Below the pieces are notes generated by a model. It saw nothing but the letters and a program-made list of their open reading frames with translations. It searched no databases and was not told the origin of the DNA. From contig JAGTWJ010000002.1 of NCBI GenBank assembly GCA_020064725.1, positions 3,534,001 to 3,598,000 on the forward strand: a stretch of DNA of 64,000 nt. Direction: 5' to 3'. The stretch is from Drechslerella dactyloides. Lineage: Eukaryota; Ascomycota; Orbiliomycetes; Orbiliales; Orbiliaceae. The position numbers were made by a program, and so were the translations under genes. Of the stretch, positions 45,701-59,235 are shown piece after piece; within the stretch, counting starts at the first letter, position 1, and every line of letters begins with the position of its first letter.

Positions 45701-48700
45701 TTAGAAGTTCATCTTGAGAGCGATAGTTGGCGCCGCGTTCGCCTCGGAGTTACCACGGCCCGAATTCTGCGCCGTTGCACCGGCTCTCAATGTTTCTTCG
45801 AGCAGCTGCTTTTGGTCCTGATTCAGTCTTTGTAGGACATCTTTGAATAACGGCTGGTCCATCAATATCAGCCCCATAAGAGATGCTGCGGTCTCATGCT
45901 GCAAAGCGGCTGCAGTCTCCTGGTTACCCTTGTTGATGCCCAGCGCCAGTCGGCGCAGGAGCGTCTGTATCAAAAGCGGCAGCAGTATTTGTTCTAATCG
46001 TGTACGCAGAGTTAGTATTAAACTTTCTAATTTCTGGTCTCTGCTTCGCAGTAACGAAAGGTGGATATCGATACGTACTCTGCGTGTTATCTAGCCCCTT
46101 TGTGAATCCGATGACGACCTGCACAATAGCACCTTTGCTCCCCTCCACTTCCTTCACATCAGCTGACGCGAGGTACACCAGCAGCTTTGGCAGGAGGATC
46201 TTCACGAGTTCCATGTCGCTGTTATTCTTCGGCTGGAACATGAGGATTGAGCGGCAGCATGAGATGGCGGTTTTTGCGGTAATCGTGTCCCGGAGTCCGT
46301 CGATCAGCGAGTCGCAGACTCTCGACAGCAGCTCGTCGTTTGGCGGGATCATGTTCACGCCAGAGTGTATCATGATGACGAATGCAAGGAGGCAGTTACG
46401 GACGCAGATCATCGAGGCTTCGGTGTCTCGCCGGCTGGCGGTTTCCGCGACGTGCACCAGCTGCGAGAGGGCGACTCGAAGCTGGATGACTAGGCCGTCT
46501 TGGGCATTTGCACTCGTTTCCTTGCGGGTGATGAATTGGACAAATCGTTTGAAGATCGGGAGGGCCTTGGGCACGACCGCGATCTGGCAAGCGCCAGTTG
46601 CAAAGACGGCTGTTGGAAATTGAATGTTAAGTTCGTTCAAACTGGCTTGTATGGGATGGCGGGAGGAAGGACTTACTGGAGAATATGTGGAGTATACAGG
46701 CGTACAAGTCCATTCTAATGACTGCAGGGAATACTTCCGCTGTATCCACCAATGCATCAAGCGACGCCCTGATGACGTTGACCGCTTCGTCCGAAAGAGG
46801 GCCGCGAACTAGTAAGATCAGTTAGCTTGGTGTCAGTCAATTTGAGGGCGAGGAAACGAACGTACCTGTCTTTGATGTATCCATCAAATTTGGGAGTTGA
46901 TTCGCAATGACCAAGGTAACCAGTCGAGTCAGCTCAAACATCTGGTTTATATCGTCAGAGAGGCTCTCGCCCTTCGCATTACTATTCTTCCTCGCGGACG
47001 GATGTGAGATGCAGAGTCCTCTGGCGATTTCGACGACTGCCAATTGGATCGGCAGGCCCTCTGTGAGAACCAACCGATCCAGAAGATCGATAGTCTCCGT
47101 GAAGATGGCTTCCTGGTAAATCGCATGGCCAGAAACAGCGGGATGCAAAATCTTCTTCAAGGCTTGGAGGACCTCTAGGATCTGCTCCTTTGTCGCCAGT
47201 ATCTCAGAGCCGCCGGGTCGCCCAACCAAAGCCTCGAACGCAATGCCAAAGAGCACAAAGAAGAATGCCACAGGCTCATCTCTATAGTTGATGCCGTGTT
47301 TGTCGATGGATCCTGGCGGCGCCGAAGCTGACTTGCCGTCCAAGGCGTCGAAAACAAATTCACTGTCTTGTTCGATGAGACTTGCGATGGCATCTACAAG
47401 ATCCAGCCAGGAATCTTGGTAGAACTAAGCTCGAGTTAGCATCGATGCAATGTCACTATAAACAAATGCTAAGCCCACTTACCTTCAGCAATACATCGCG
47501 ATTTAGTGATGAATATACCACATCTAATGATCCAGTGATACTGCTAGAGCCACCCGCATTCATGGAGATGTCCGGCTCAAAACGAAGTCTCGCGAACTCT
47601 CGCAGCGAGGCCAGCCACAGCGGTGCCAACACGACAATGTGTGGTTTTACGACATCAACAAGATAGTCCTGCTGTAAACTGGCTACTTGGAGCTCTGCCC
47701 AGGCTGAAAGTAGAGACATTTTAACCATAACCTGAGCGTTATACGACAGACCTTGAAGATCACCGATAGATGCATTCTCCGTATCATCTGGAGGGGAAGA
47801 AAGTCAGCGTGGGCGCCCTGAAATATTTGTTCGAAATTGGGTCTCTGCGGCTTACTAGAAAACGCCTCTAATGCTGTCGTCAGAAGCTTCAGAATGCGGC
47901 CCATGCGATCTACGTCTTTGACGATACCAGTTGATATAAACGCCGCGCAGACGTTCAACGCCTCAGACGCCAACTCAGGGCTTGAGTCGACAGCGAAAGC
48001 GGGAGTCAACGCCGAGGCTATCTGCGCTTGATATTGTTCAAGGAGCATTGCTTCAGGAAAATCGGGGTCAGGAGTTCGCCCAAAGACCTTCAAGATCTGG
48101 TTGATCACTTTCAACCCGACAATCCGAAGCGCAATCACATTGGCAGTGCTCGCCGTGAATGCCATCTTGATGATATCTGCAATGTACCTGAGCAAGGTTG
48201 CGGTCCCAGCCTCACCCATCGTTCCCAGTGTTGCAAGAATATCAAGCAAGCACTCGATTGCAAAGGTCCTGACCTGCCACCTGAGAAGCTCCTGTCCAGG
48301 GCCCGCAGTATTCGGACCGCCGGAACCTTCTTCGTTCTGGGCAGCTGCTGCGAACCCGGCCACCTCTTCATCCCCCAGGTCGATGCCACCTCCACCATGC
48401 GATCTATGCTCCACCAGAGCCGCAGCTTCTCGGCTCCTGAGAGTGACCATTACATTTTGGCAGCTCATCACCCAGTCTCCCGCGGTCAAGGTCGTCAGCT
48501 GTGCCACCCAGTTCTTGAACAGGTTCTTCACCTGATCGTAATGTGGGCGGTCATCAATCAGCTCCCACAGACGCTCTGTCAGCCCCGCGTCTGCAATTTC
48601 CACGATTCGCTGAGCGTCTGATTTCATCAATTGATATAAGCCGTCGACTGCGACCTCCTGCAGCTCTAGATCGGGGCCTTTGATGAGGATCTGTAGCCGC

Positions 48701-51700
48701 GAGATATACTCCTTGAGGTCCAGCGCTGAAGATGCGTATATTGCAAACTGCTCATATGCTCTAAGAGCGCCGACTTTGACAGTGGTGCTTGGGTCCGAAT
48801 AGAACTGCCCCAGAAGAGTAAGCATTAACTCCCTCGGCTTGTTAAGTTCCATCAGATCGGGACCAAGAACCCCGACGAGCGAGTCGCAACACCTCGCCAG
48901 AACCGCCGTTGTAAACAGTTCATCTTCCAAATTGCCATTAACGACAGCAGCGACTTCTTCGTTATGAGTATCCGAGACGTAAACCTGGGCAATCATCCCA
49001 AGCGTGCTGCCAACAAAGCCGGAGAATGTAAGGCCTGCTGCATCTATAGTCCTCGCCATGCCATCCAGGGACCAAAAATGCACAATAGGATGCGGGTCGT
49101 TCGCAAGCGACATGAGAATGCCCAATATTGTTTTCAGGTGAAGATTGGCCGCCATACCGCCAACGTGAGTTTGGATGCAACCTAGGGCGACCGCGCAGCC
49201 TGCACGAGCATTTGGATCCCGATTCGCAACGACGGTATCGATCAGATGTTTGATCTGAGTGCCCGTGAAGACATTTCCACCAATGTTGCACAACCTTCCC
49301 ATCGCTTCCGCGGCGATGTTCCGCACAAATTGGTCGGGGTCGAGCAAGAACCCATTGAGCATATCTTGTATGATTTTGAGAACATTCGACTGTCGAAAGC
49401 TGATCTGTGCCTGATGGTTTTCCATCTGAACGAGCTTCAGGACGCCATGGAGGGCTACGGCGACATTGACGGTGATTGCAGCCTTCCGACCCGGATCCCG
49501 AGATAGGTTTCCAGACGCGAGAAAGTTCGTGATCTGCTCCAATATGCTATCCTGAACCTTTGACGGTTGAAACGGTAGCAGGAGAATAAAAAGGTCAATT
49601 GCTGTATTGACGACCTCCGTCGCCGGGGGCGCTGGCACAGGGAGGTCTCCTAACGGCACTGTATATAGATAGACTGAATCGTGTTCAATGCCTCCAGGGA
49701 CGGGTTCAACGAGCTGTCGGTATAAAGTTAGCTCAAAAACTCTCACATAGGGATTCTAATGCGACCTTACCATCCTGTCAAGCTGGGAGGATACAGAGCT
49801 GCGTGAAGTCCAATGCTTGTAGCCAGAGGCTTCGCTCGAGTTCCCACTAAGTCTTTCCCAAGCATAGCTGTCAATGTCAAGTCCATGGATCAGACTGCAA
49901 ACGCCATAAGCATAGCCATCCGTCACATCCCACAGCCCATCGAAGGCGCCACCTGCACTTTGAATTTGTGTGCTCAGACTGCTTGGTGTATATTTATCAG
50001 GATCGGCGAAGAAGCTAGCAGCGACTGTCATGAGATTGCCTTGGAGTGCTTCACCCTGAGCAACTTTGACAAGCCGAATATAGCATTGGAAAATCCGGCG
50101 GCGGACCATAAGATCCAGATCCAGGAGGTTCAGAGCCGGTGATAACTTCTGGGAAATATCATCCGTCTGTTTCTTCTCAGGCAGCGTGTTAAGGAAACCC
50201 GAGGAATTCTGAAGCATTGCTGCTATTCGTTTTCCGACATCTGTTGTCACAAGCCTTGCATTGAACTGCAAGAAACAGAGTATAGAGCCCAATGCGCACT
50301 CTCGTACGTGCGCGAGGAAGCTGAGCTCCAACAAGCTCCGATCATGCAACGAGTCCTTTGCGAGTGGTTTCGGCAAAGCGTTCTTCCAGAGTAAGAGTAA
50401 CTGCGACAAATGAATTTTTACAAAATTCGGACCCAGTGACATGAGGCCGCCAATCAGGATCCAAGCGACCTGTATCTGGGTGCTCGATGTTCGGAGATCC
50501 GAGTCGCCGCTACTCTTGAGGAGGGATGTCGCCAAGTTTAGAATTCGAGAGGTCACATCGATGGAACCATACAACGGCTGCAGTGGCGTGGTGCTGACAA
50601 TAGCCGCCATGGCATTGGCGAAACTGATACTCTTTCTGAAAGATTCTCCAGTCGCCCTTTTAGAGGACAGAAGCCCCAACTCCCTGTTCACATTGTTCAT
50701 ACAAATCGTTATGATAGGAAGAAGTTGAGAAGGAACCGTCGTGACGAACGATCGCAAGCACCACGAGGCACTAACTTGAACAGTGTAGCTGGGATGCTGT
50801 AGAGTCTGCAGAAGACCCTCACGAACAATGTCCTGTAGGCTTGAGATGGTGGATTCCAGGGATCGTATCAGAGATGTCAATGCTGTCAGCGCAGCGGCGA
50901 GGGCGTATTTGGTTGGCTCGGGTCGTTCTTTGATGACCTGCGGATAATTTTTCAGGATATCGTTGCACAGGTATCTAACGGCAGCTAACTGTCCGCTCTC
51001 GCCGAGTAACTGCTCTCCAACAACCTTCTCAACCAACAGTCTGACATGTCTTTTCGCGCAGAGCAATCTGAACCTATTCAAAACAAGGCCCTGGTTCGAG
51101 AGAATCTCCGTGAAGAAATGATTTGCGATACGGCTATAGTTCGCTTCAACTATCGGGGAGCCGAGTTTTCGAAAAATGTCTTCATAGGTTTGAGCGAGCA
51201 GAGTCCGTATCTTCGATGTCGTAGCGGGCCGTACGTAGATGGTCGATAGTTGCCGCAGCATATCCTCCAGTGTGAGTTTTAGTTTATTCGACCTCTTTGT
51301 GAGGCCGGCGGTTGGCGTATCGGGTCGCTCGATTTCTTCTTCGTCCTGAGGCATGGTAGACGCCCTCTTGAGCTTCTTGTTGGACTTCTTCGGGGCCTTG
51401 ACCATAATGTCATCGACCGCGTGGTACGCCCGAACAAGCCCAGATGCCAGGCACGAAGCTGCAGCTTTTCGGGCAGAGGTGCTTGATATTTCAGCAACCT
51501 TGAGTACCGCGTTTTTGACATGCTCCAAATCGCTTGAGGTCTCGAAGTAACCTGTTTCTCTGACTAAATTTTCGAGACACTGTAATTGGCACAGAAATAG
51601 TGAGACTGCGATCAATGTATCTGTAGGCAGGATGACCAACCTTCAGAGCGCTTGATAGCACGATGTGTGACTTTTCGGACGAAACCACGTTCCGGGCCTG

Positions 51701-52524
51701 CTTCCAGACGTCCCGAGCAATTGCTTCATCCATGGAAGGGCCGAGCATCTTGATAATCTTCGAGAGTGCGATGAAGCATGCAGCTCGCAATCCGGCATGC
51801 TAAATTGGACAATTGTAAGATAGAGGTTCCCAATAGCTCCGGTGGTGGCGCACATACGGTTTGCGAGAGCTTGTACTGCTTCAGCAAAGAGCTACACGAA
51901 AGTGACGATAGTGACATTGCCTGTCACCAGAAGTCTATGTGAGATACGGTCAAACACGGCTGGTCTGAAAGCGGAACCATTCACGGCCCGAAACTTACGC
52001 TATCGCCAGCAGTCCGAAAGACTTCACCTAGACAATGCACGGCCGCACTTTACATCGTGCGTGTACAAGTTAGAATCATAACTCTATGGTCTTGGCACAA
52101 GTAGTTCGTCTCTAGTAACCCACTGTCGAGGCTTGATATCCTTGTCTCCCTTGCTGCTGCCGCCGGCAATCATACCGTTCAACTCATTGATAGTCTCGAA
52201 CAGCAGCTTGCGGTCACCGCGACCAAAGGTCTCGGCCAAGCACACCCCTGTGATATCTCGGGTAACCTTGGCGGGAGCTGGCGAGCTCAGATTGAGTATC
52301 TTGAAGATTTCCTTCTTGATGAAGAACTGGTGCGCCGTAGCCCCATCTTTGTCGAAGGAGAGCACGAGTCGTTTCACATCTGCTAGATAGGAAAGGAGGT
52401 AAAGCTCCTTCTGCTCGTTGGGGAGAGATTGCAGCTTGTTTACGTCGAGAGAGACGGTGGAAGACTGCAAGGGTCGGTATGTATCGGCATCGGTAACGCC
52501 GTCCACCCCGCCGTTCGTCGACAT
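45701..52524 (-). CDS. laa1: Laa1/HEATR5 family HEAT-repeat protein
   Basis: Large HEAT-repeat accessory protein; yeast Laa1 recruits the AP-1 clathrin adaptor and works in trans-Golgi/endosome transport. Eleven exons (52124-52524, 51999-52047, 51858-51920, 51641-51799, 49771-51579, 47856-49713, 47483-47787, 46866-47424, 46677-46808, 46079-46609, 45701-45993) join in frame to 2052 aa, near yeast Laa1 in size. Nearly the whole protein is alpha-helical repeats. Recognisable family segments are AAVHCLGEVFRTAGDS, HAGLRAACFIALSKI, KNWVAQLTTLTAGDWV and GVALGCIQTHVGGM-like CAVALGCIQTHVGGMAAN. Intron 1 only works with an AAG 3' splice site. The N-terminal 130 aa are helical without a named domain. 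Family assignment is from repeats and size; exact orthology was not tested. Confidence 0.88.
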
Positions 52525-52972
52525 ATTGGCGGGATTGTGTCGCGGTGGCCGTGAGTGGCTCGTAGTAATCTTGTATCAAGCTCGTGGTATCGTGGTACTC
52601 CTCTCGCGTGGCCGCCTGCTTGTGTATTAGTAACGTCGCGTTGTTCTACCCCCAAGGATTCTGGAAGAGTACGGATAAGTACCTGAATGAGCGTACGAGG
52701 GGCGTCGGTGCTACCCGTAGCCGCGAATCGAACACTCGGCGACTGGTCTATGATTTGGGAATGCCGGGACAGGATCGCGGGAGGAAGAGGAGTCGTCAGA
52801 GGGTCGGCCTGCTGGATTGAGCTCCGGAAGCAATCGACAGCTGGTATTCTCCTGTCATGTCAGCGTGGACAGCTGCGTTGCGTCGTTTGCGCATATGTCT
52901 TGGCATCTATAAAACTTCAGTTTGGGGCATCCAGCGCGAGCTAACCGACCATTCTCGAATGACGGCTTCAAA
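52525..52972. promoter_or_regulatory. Divergent promoter region, laa1 / taco1
   Basis: A 448-base gap between divergent start codons. No tRNA-like or repeat structure is found after checking a GTTCGATTC-like string on the minus strand near 52725. Confidence 0.5.
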
Positions 52973-54309
52973 ATGTCGGTATACCGGTCTCTGCGCGCCT
53001 TTCGACAGGCGTCTAGCAGTCCTGCAATTGGGCTTCTGCGAGGTCCAGTCCGACATACTGCAGGGCTTTCCGGGCCAATATTAGGCAAAGAATGCACTAT
53101 CATCTCACATGATATCAAGGCCTTTTCGGTATACGCCCAATGCCAATCCGGTCAGTGAAGGCATGTGTACAAAGACTCATCACCACCAAGGTTACGGTAA
53201 CTAATCGAAATCGTCTATTTCTTCGATAGGACATAGCAAATGGAGCAAGATCCGGCATGACAAGGGGAAGAAGGATGCGAACAAGGCGAACGCCTTCTCC
53301 AAGATCTCGGAGCGGATCACAGAATTCACAAAACGTCCGTTCACACAAAAATCCTACGTTTAAAATAGACCGAAGACTGGAACGAGATGGCTCATTATGC
53401 GGAAACAGGGTACGGGCCGGATCCAAGGACGAATCCTCAATTGAAGGTCATCCTCGATCATGCGAAAAAATGTGTGAGACGTCCTGTCTGCAGTGCTGCA
53501 TGTCTTGCTAGGGACTTGAACACAAGAAATTCTAACTCCTCGGGAGCGGCTCAGCTGGTATGAGTGGCACGAGCATGGAGAATGCCGTCAAGCGAGGCCA
53601 AGGTCTTTCGATATCAGGAAAACCTCTCGAGACTATCCTCATCGAGGGGATGCTTGAAGGAGTTTCGTTCATAGTGTAAGCTGGTGTTTTCCACACAATA
53701 CCCTTCACAGACATGCAACTGACAAAGGCTTAGAGAATGTCTATCGGATAATAAACTAAGGTGGGCGACAGGAGGTACTACAGTCCGGGAAGCTTCTTGC
53801 GCTAATTGAATCGAACTTTGTTCAGGACCCTTCAAGACGTTCGGTTGATCATGGGGAAAGGCGGAGCGAAGCAATCATCGACGTTATTTCAATTCACCAA
53901 ACATCCGTTCATGTATGTAACCGGGCCGGAAGGCGAGTTGCCAGAAGCACAGCTGGCGAAACTCGAAGATCCAGCGCTCATGCTACCGATCGACCGAGTG
54001 ACACTTTTATCCAGCGAAGACGACGTTCCAACTTGGGAGCTCAAGGTTGAACATTCGGATCCGCCGTTGCAAATTGTCGAAGACATGCAGAGGGCATTAC
54101 CCGAAGGCTGGTCTGTGACAAAGACAGGGATGAAGTATTATCCCACGAGCATAATCGAGCTGGAAGACGACAGCGAAGGGGGTGAGAATTTCAGGAATCT
54201 CGTAGCGAAGCTGGAGGAGAACGGGGATGTTTGTGAGATTCACAGCAACCTCAGATGGTCCAGTTACGAGCCTCCCGCGCATGAGTTGATCCTATCTGAT
54301 TCGGAGTAG
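52973..54309 (+). CDS. taco1: YebC/PmpR family, mitochondrial TACO1-type translation factor
   Basis: Predicted mitochondrial relative of bacterial YebC; TACO1 assists translation of mitochondrial-encoded proteins such as COX1. Six exons (52973-53150, 53230-53334, 53409-53471, 53555-53675, 53734-53760, 53826-54309) join in frame to 325 aa. An Arg/Ser-rich N-terminus without acidic residues (MSVYRSLRAFRQASSS) fits a mitochondrial presequence. The family core is then clear: GHSKWSKIRHDKGKKDANKA, YGPDPRTNPQL, MENAVKRGQGLS, DNKLRTLQDVRLIMGKGGA. A later acidic domain precedes VCEIHSNLRW. One exon is only 27 nt and is needed to rebuild the DNKLRTLQDVR motif. The gene would look broken without careful splicing, yet every junction has usable signals. 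Confidence 0.9.
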
Positions 54310-57225
54310 GCTATAATTGGTCGGTGCCGCAGTGCTTGCAGTGGCGGCACATTGTAGATATGTATGACTCGAGGCTGTATACCTGAATTGAGTGTATATA
54401 ACATAGCTGTACGTTATCATGGTCTTATCAAATTTTGCACAGGTTTTGGGAATTCCAAACGCGACCCCAACAGAGCAGCTGTGGTGTAAGCCTTGATAAC
54501 GAGGGCCCTTGGCATGCATGAATTTCCCAGCAACAGAATGAGAGAGTCAGGTCGCCGTTCTAGGGCCTGAAGCATTCGACTTACGGCGGGTGTCCTGAGC
54601 AGGAAAGTATTTCTCCGAGCGGCTCTTCTCTGACTACATGATCACCAGACGGTCACCCAGGCCGCACTTGCACAAATCTCGATGAGTAATGCCAAATGGG
54701 AAAGTTGGCTGCTCATCGGATGCAAAAAGTCAGACTTGCGAGGCTCCACTCACTCCAAAAAAAAAATCTATTCCGTCATCGTCAGCGCAGCATGCGTATG
54801 CACAGAGCAGAATGTTTCTGCTGGATGCGCACAGCCGTTCTCTCGGACGGCAGCGCGCAGCGAAATAGCAAAAGCACTGGCGGAGCTGAGCGAAAAGCTT
54901 TAAAGTTCGACGATATCGGTTTCCAACTGCTCCAAGCGGCGGAGGAGCGCTTAGGCCCAGATTGCTAGGGGAATCAAAGGGCAAAAATTGTGACTTCACA
55001 TCAGGCAAGCGCTTTTGGCAGCTGATAGAGAAATCATTACGAAACAAGACGGGGGAGACGATTTGAAGGGGTCCTGCTCGCAAATCGGATTGGAAACCCT
55101 ACCGCTTGATTGGAGTTGGATAAGACCAGTGCGAATGCGGCGAGGGATTTTTCGGCCGTTTTGTCCTTTTGAACCTCATGATCCCATGCATCATGAGATA
55201 GGACAAGCCAGCAAGGTCGCTGAGAAGGCCATTGCATTGGCGATGTGCGAAGACCTTGCGAGAACAGCTCGAACAGACCAGCGGCGCAGTAGGAGCCCCG
55301 ATGCAACCAAGCTTTTGCATGGCGCATGGATGGTGGATCCGTCCAACATGAAACCTCGCTCCTCGAGACCTCGTTCTCCTCTGGCCGCCGGAGAGCCATC
55401 CAGTCAATCACATTCGAGAGTCTCGCAATGTGGTCGGCTGTCTGCCCAGCAGCCGGTTGGTTGGACGGTGGCCGCAATCGTACGATGGACGATGTCCTCG
55501 CACGGCAAACGCGTGATTGCAGAGCGGTGTGCTCGATGCATTGTGCCCCGTATGCGAGATAAAGCAGGGTTGGTTGGATGGAAGTGGTGAACGGGATACG
55601 AGATATCATTTCTTCGCAAAACCGAGCTGCCTGCCTGTCCTCGCAGCCAGCCAGCCAGACATGCTGGCGTCTCCGTTTCCGCGAGGCCTGCTGGTGCTCC
55701 TCGTCGTCGAGCAAGGAGGCCTTGACTGCAGTGCTGTGGCCATCGTGAGGCCGGCTCGCAATTGGCGGGCGGGATGCAACATCAGCATCAGCATCATATC
55801 ATCACCACATCGACACGAAGGGAGAGGAAGCAAACAAGAAACGATGAAAGAAAAGCGCCCGTCTCAAGCGTATGCACTTACTCCGTCTGTAAAATCTCTT
55901 CCCTGCATCAGCCAGCCAGCGAAACAATAAGCCGACGTCTCGCCGCATCCTGGCCCAAGTTGTCTGCGGGCTGCAGCTGGGTGAGCTAAGCAATCCAGCG
56001 CACTTTGTCTCGCCTTTTCTTTTTCCGCCCATTTGGTGTTGGCCGCCACCACCGCACAAATATAATTTTTGGCCCATTCCTCCCTGCGCTCTCGTCTCGT
56101 TTCCATCTCGTCCTCTTCTTCTTTTTATCTGGCCTGCTCGCCTTGCCATCGTTCCATCGATCCTTCCTTTCCACACCCAGCAGCCGCTTGCAGATTCGTT
56201 CTGTGCCGGTAGATTGTCCCTAACAGAGTATAGCAAACAGCCCGACCGCCGGTCCCATCGTCCAGCGTCATCAGGGTCCCCCGGTAGCACGCCATCGCCG
56301 TCGGAGAGTCGAGTCAGTAGTGCAGAGGAGGAGGAGTCGATCGTGTAGGATTCGAGCCAGCTAGCTGCTCAAGCAGTCGTTGACAGAAAAAATACACCTC
56401 ATCTTCCCCGAGAAGGTCGCACGTCCATTGACCCGGAGGCAGTGGCAATCGTGCTCAAAAGGATACCATCCGCGCATCTCGCTCCGCCGTCAACTTCGCA
56501 AACAAGCACCTCAACTGCAACCAACCGGCGGCTCAACCTTCTAGATTCCATTCCGCAGGAGACCGGGAGCGGGCCGTTGCGTATTCAACCTTCGTTTATA
56601 CATCTCGGGCGGCGTTGCCAAACGTCGTGGTTACCAAGTTGGCGGTTCACCACCACTTCCAGTTCACCCACTCCTTCCCTCTCCTCGGACCTCGCCTCAT
56701 GGTCCGTGGGGTTCTCAAGAAGCCACCATAAGGCCAAACTTGTCATCCAACCTATCTTGACGCAGTCTCATCCGATATATCGCCTTCCCGTCAGCAAGTC
56801 CATCCGCCCCTCGGAGGTCAACCGCCTCGATGGGATAAGCTTGCAAAAGTTCGCTCCTGGTTCACGTCCCTGGAACTATTCCCGCCAGTCATTGTCACCG
56901 TGAGGGACACAATCCCTCCAGCCAGTCAGTCAAATTGACAGACCGAACGGGGTGAGCAGCCTGCCCAGCTGGCTCACCGATCAGAAGGCCGACAAGGGCC
57001 GAAACAGCCAGGAGTGCTGAAAGTACGTTCCCATCCTTCCGACGAAGAGATACGATGCATCGATGAGCATTCCAGCTAATTTGATGTATCACAGAAACTG
57101 TTTGCCAAATTCGTATGGTCAATAGTTCAAACATTGGAAACGGGATTCAATAATCTCTAAAGGGTTATTCGTAACGACAGCCCAATATCACAGGCATCAA
57201 GCAAGCATCGCCAGTCAAAGCAACG
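54310..57225. promoter_or_regulatory. Long intergenic region upstream of the CorA gene
   Basis: A 2.9 kb gap between two plus-strand genes. It contains CAGC repeats (55644-55659 and about 55908-55920), and a 153-codon open frame (56442-56903) that starts with GTG, not ATG, and resembles nothing. The right part is probably the CorA-gene leader. No gene is supported. Confidence 0.55.
55644..55659. repeat. CAGC tetranucleotide repeat
   Basis: Four CAGC/CCAG units. Same family as the runs in the 3.8-13.9 kb interval. Confidence 0.85.
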
Positions 57226-59235
57226 ATGGCAGAAAACATGTCAGACCAGGCCAACACCCCAACCGAAACGCCCACCTTCCAGGGAGAGGATCTCAATGAT
57301 CACCGCTTCCAGCCGCATTCATTGCCCCGGCACAATACTCTGCCGGCTCCTCCAAGTCGACGACCAAGCTGCACGCCACAGGCAGCCGAACAAGAGTTCA
57401 CCGCGCAGTTCGAATATCAATTGGATGAAGCCATCCGCAGGAACTCGCAGTCGTCCGATGATATCATCGTGGGCAATATCGTTATGGAGGACTCTTCTGA
57501 CGACGATCACCTGTCGCCTGCTCGCTATGACTTTGAGCCCGCCGCCAGCCCAACTAAGAATCGGCCCCGAGGCGAGAGTATAGTCCGACAACCGACCTTC
57601 GTCGACTGCGAAGGGAGCAGCTCTCGCTCGTCTTCCCCGCCAAATTCGATCGATGCCTTTGCGCCGGCCCGGCGCAAGGGCCGATCCGGCACCATCAGCA
57701 GTGCCCATGCCCCATCCGACTTGATATCTCTAAGGCGGACGGCATCGCGTCGGAACGGGAGCTTTGAGAATCTTCATGCAACCAATTCGGGTGATGAAAC
57801 CCCGGAGAAGGCAGAAGATGATGTCTGCTTTCCAATGCCCGATGCGGCTAATAAATGGAAGATCGACTTTGACGAGATGGAGGATTTCATCACTCAACAA
57901 AGCCAGATTAGAAATCGATCGGTCCAACGCCGTCGGAAGCTTAGCAGCGCATCTATCCAAAATACCTACTCGAGGCAAACCATCCCATTCAAGTTCAAGC
58001 GCACGCCGCCACCAGACGAATGCGCGGTCGAGGATGACGAAGATGCGAGCAGCACCATCTACGACGAGAAAGAGGAAAACGGCGGAACCCCACCACCACC
58101 GAAGAAGCGAGGACGTCCCATCCATCAACCAGATAGGTTCAGTTTCTTCAGTTCTGAGTTGGAAGGGACGGTTCACGCTGCAAACTTCCCTTCGCTCGTT
58201 GGCGAAGGCGAGACATTTGAGAGCCTCTTCGGCGGGGAAGATAATGTCTGGTGGCTCGACGTCGAGAATCCAACCGAAGCAGAGATGAAAATGATGTGGC
58301 GTGCATTCTCCCTGCATCCTTTGACGTACGAAGACATTAGGGTTCAGGAGACCCGCGAGAAGGTTGAGCTGTTCCGCAGCTACTACTTCGTATCCTTCCG
58401 CTCCTTCATCACGGACGAAGAGAGCGAGGACTTCTTGGAGCCAACCAACGTCTACCTTGTTGTCTTCCGCGGAGGCGTCCTCAGCTACCACTTCTCGCCG
58501 TACCCGCATGCCTCCAACGTGCGGAAGCGTATCAGGCAACTGCGTGACTATGTTGCTCTATCCTCCGACTGGATTTGCTACGCAATGATGTAAGAAGCTC
58601 TGTCTTTGAATCCCTCCGAGACCAGACATCTGAATAATAGCTAACGATTGTCCAGTGACGACATCACCGACTCGTTCGGCCCTGTGATCCATGAAATCGA
58701 GAAGGAAACCGACGCAATTGAAGATGCCGTCTTTGTCGCCCGCTCTTCCGACTTCTCCGTCATGCTCAAGCGCATTGGTGACTGTCGCAAGAAGGTGATG
58801 ACGCTAATGCGCCTCCTGGGCGGCAAAGCCGACGTCATCAAGGGCTTCGCAAAGCGCTGCAACGAACAGTACTCCGTCACCCCACGCAGCGACATCGGCC
58901 TCTATCTCGGCGACATCCAGGACCACGTGATCACCATGATGAGCAATCTCAGTCACTTCGAGAAGATGTTGTCGCGTTCGCACAGCAACTACCTTGCCCA
59001 GCTGTCGGTGGATCACATGGAGAGCAATAACCGGACGAACGAGGTGCTCGGGAAGATTACGGTGATCGCGACGGTTTTGGTGCCGTTGAATTTGATTTGT
59101 GGTCTGTTCGGGATGAACGTGCCGGTTCCAGGCAACGGCAGCGGGACGCTGGCGTGGTTCTTTGGGATCATCGGGATCATTGTGCTGTTCGTCATTGTCA
59201 GCTTGGTGACTGCTCGCAGGCTCAAGTACATCTAA
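57226..59235 (+). CDS. CorA-family Mg2+ transporter (Alr1/Mnr2 type)
   Basis: Divalent cation channel for Mg2+, in the plasma membrane (Alr type) or vacuole (Mnr2 type); which one cannot be decided here. Two exons (57226-58589, 58656-59235) join to 647 aa. The first ~320 residues are Ser/Pro/acidic and disordered. The CorA domain follows, with WWLDVENPTEAEM and FSLHPLTYEDI. Two C-terminal transmembrane helices are visible: ITVIATVLVPLNLICGLFGMN, ending in the signature GMN (about 606-608), and LAWFFGIIGIIVLFVIVSLVTA. The protein ends RRLKYI. The splice joins AMM to IDDITDSFGPVIHEIE, typical of this group. The length (647 aa) is shorter than yeast Mnr2 or Alr1. Confidence 0.93.

Noticed and set aside
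52715..52735. tRNA B-box-like GTTCGATTC on the minus strand
   Set aside because: Stem pairing fails on both sides and no A box lies at the right distance.
53230..53760. TACO1-type gene as a pseudogene
   Set aside because: Frames close quickly in this stretch, but a set of introns with usable donors and acceptors restores the whole YebC core in frame with a length divisible by three.
56442..56903. 153-codon open frame upstream of the CorA gene
   Set aside because: Starts with GTG rather than ATG, has no family resemblance, and lies in the probable leader.
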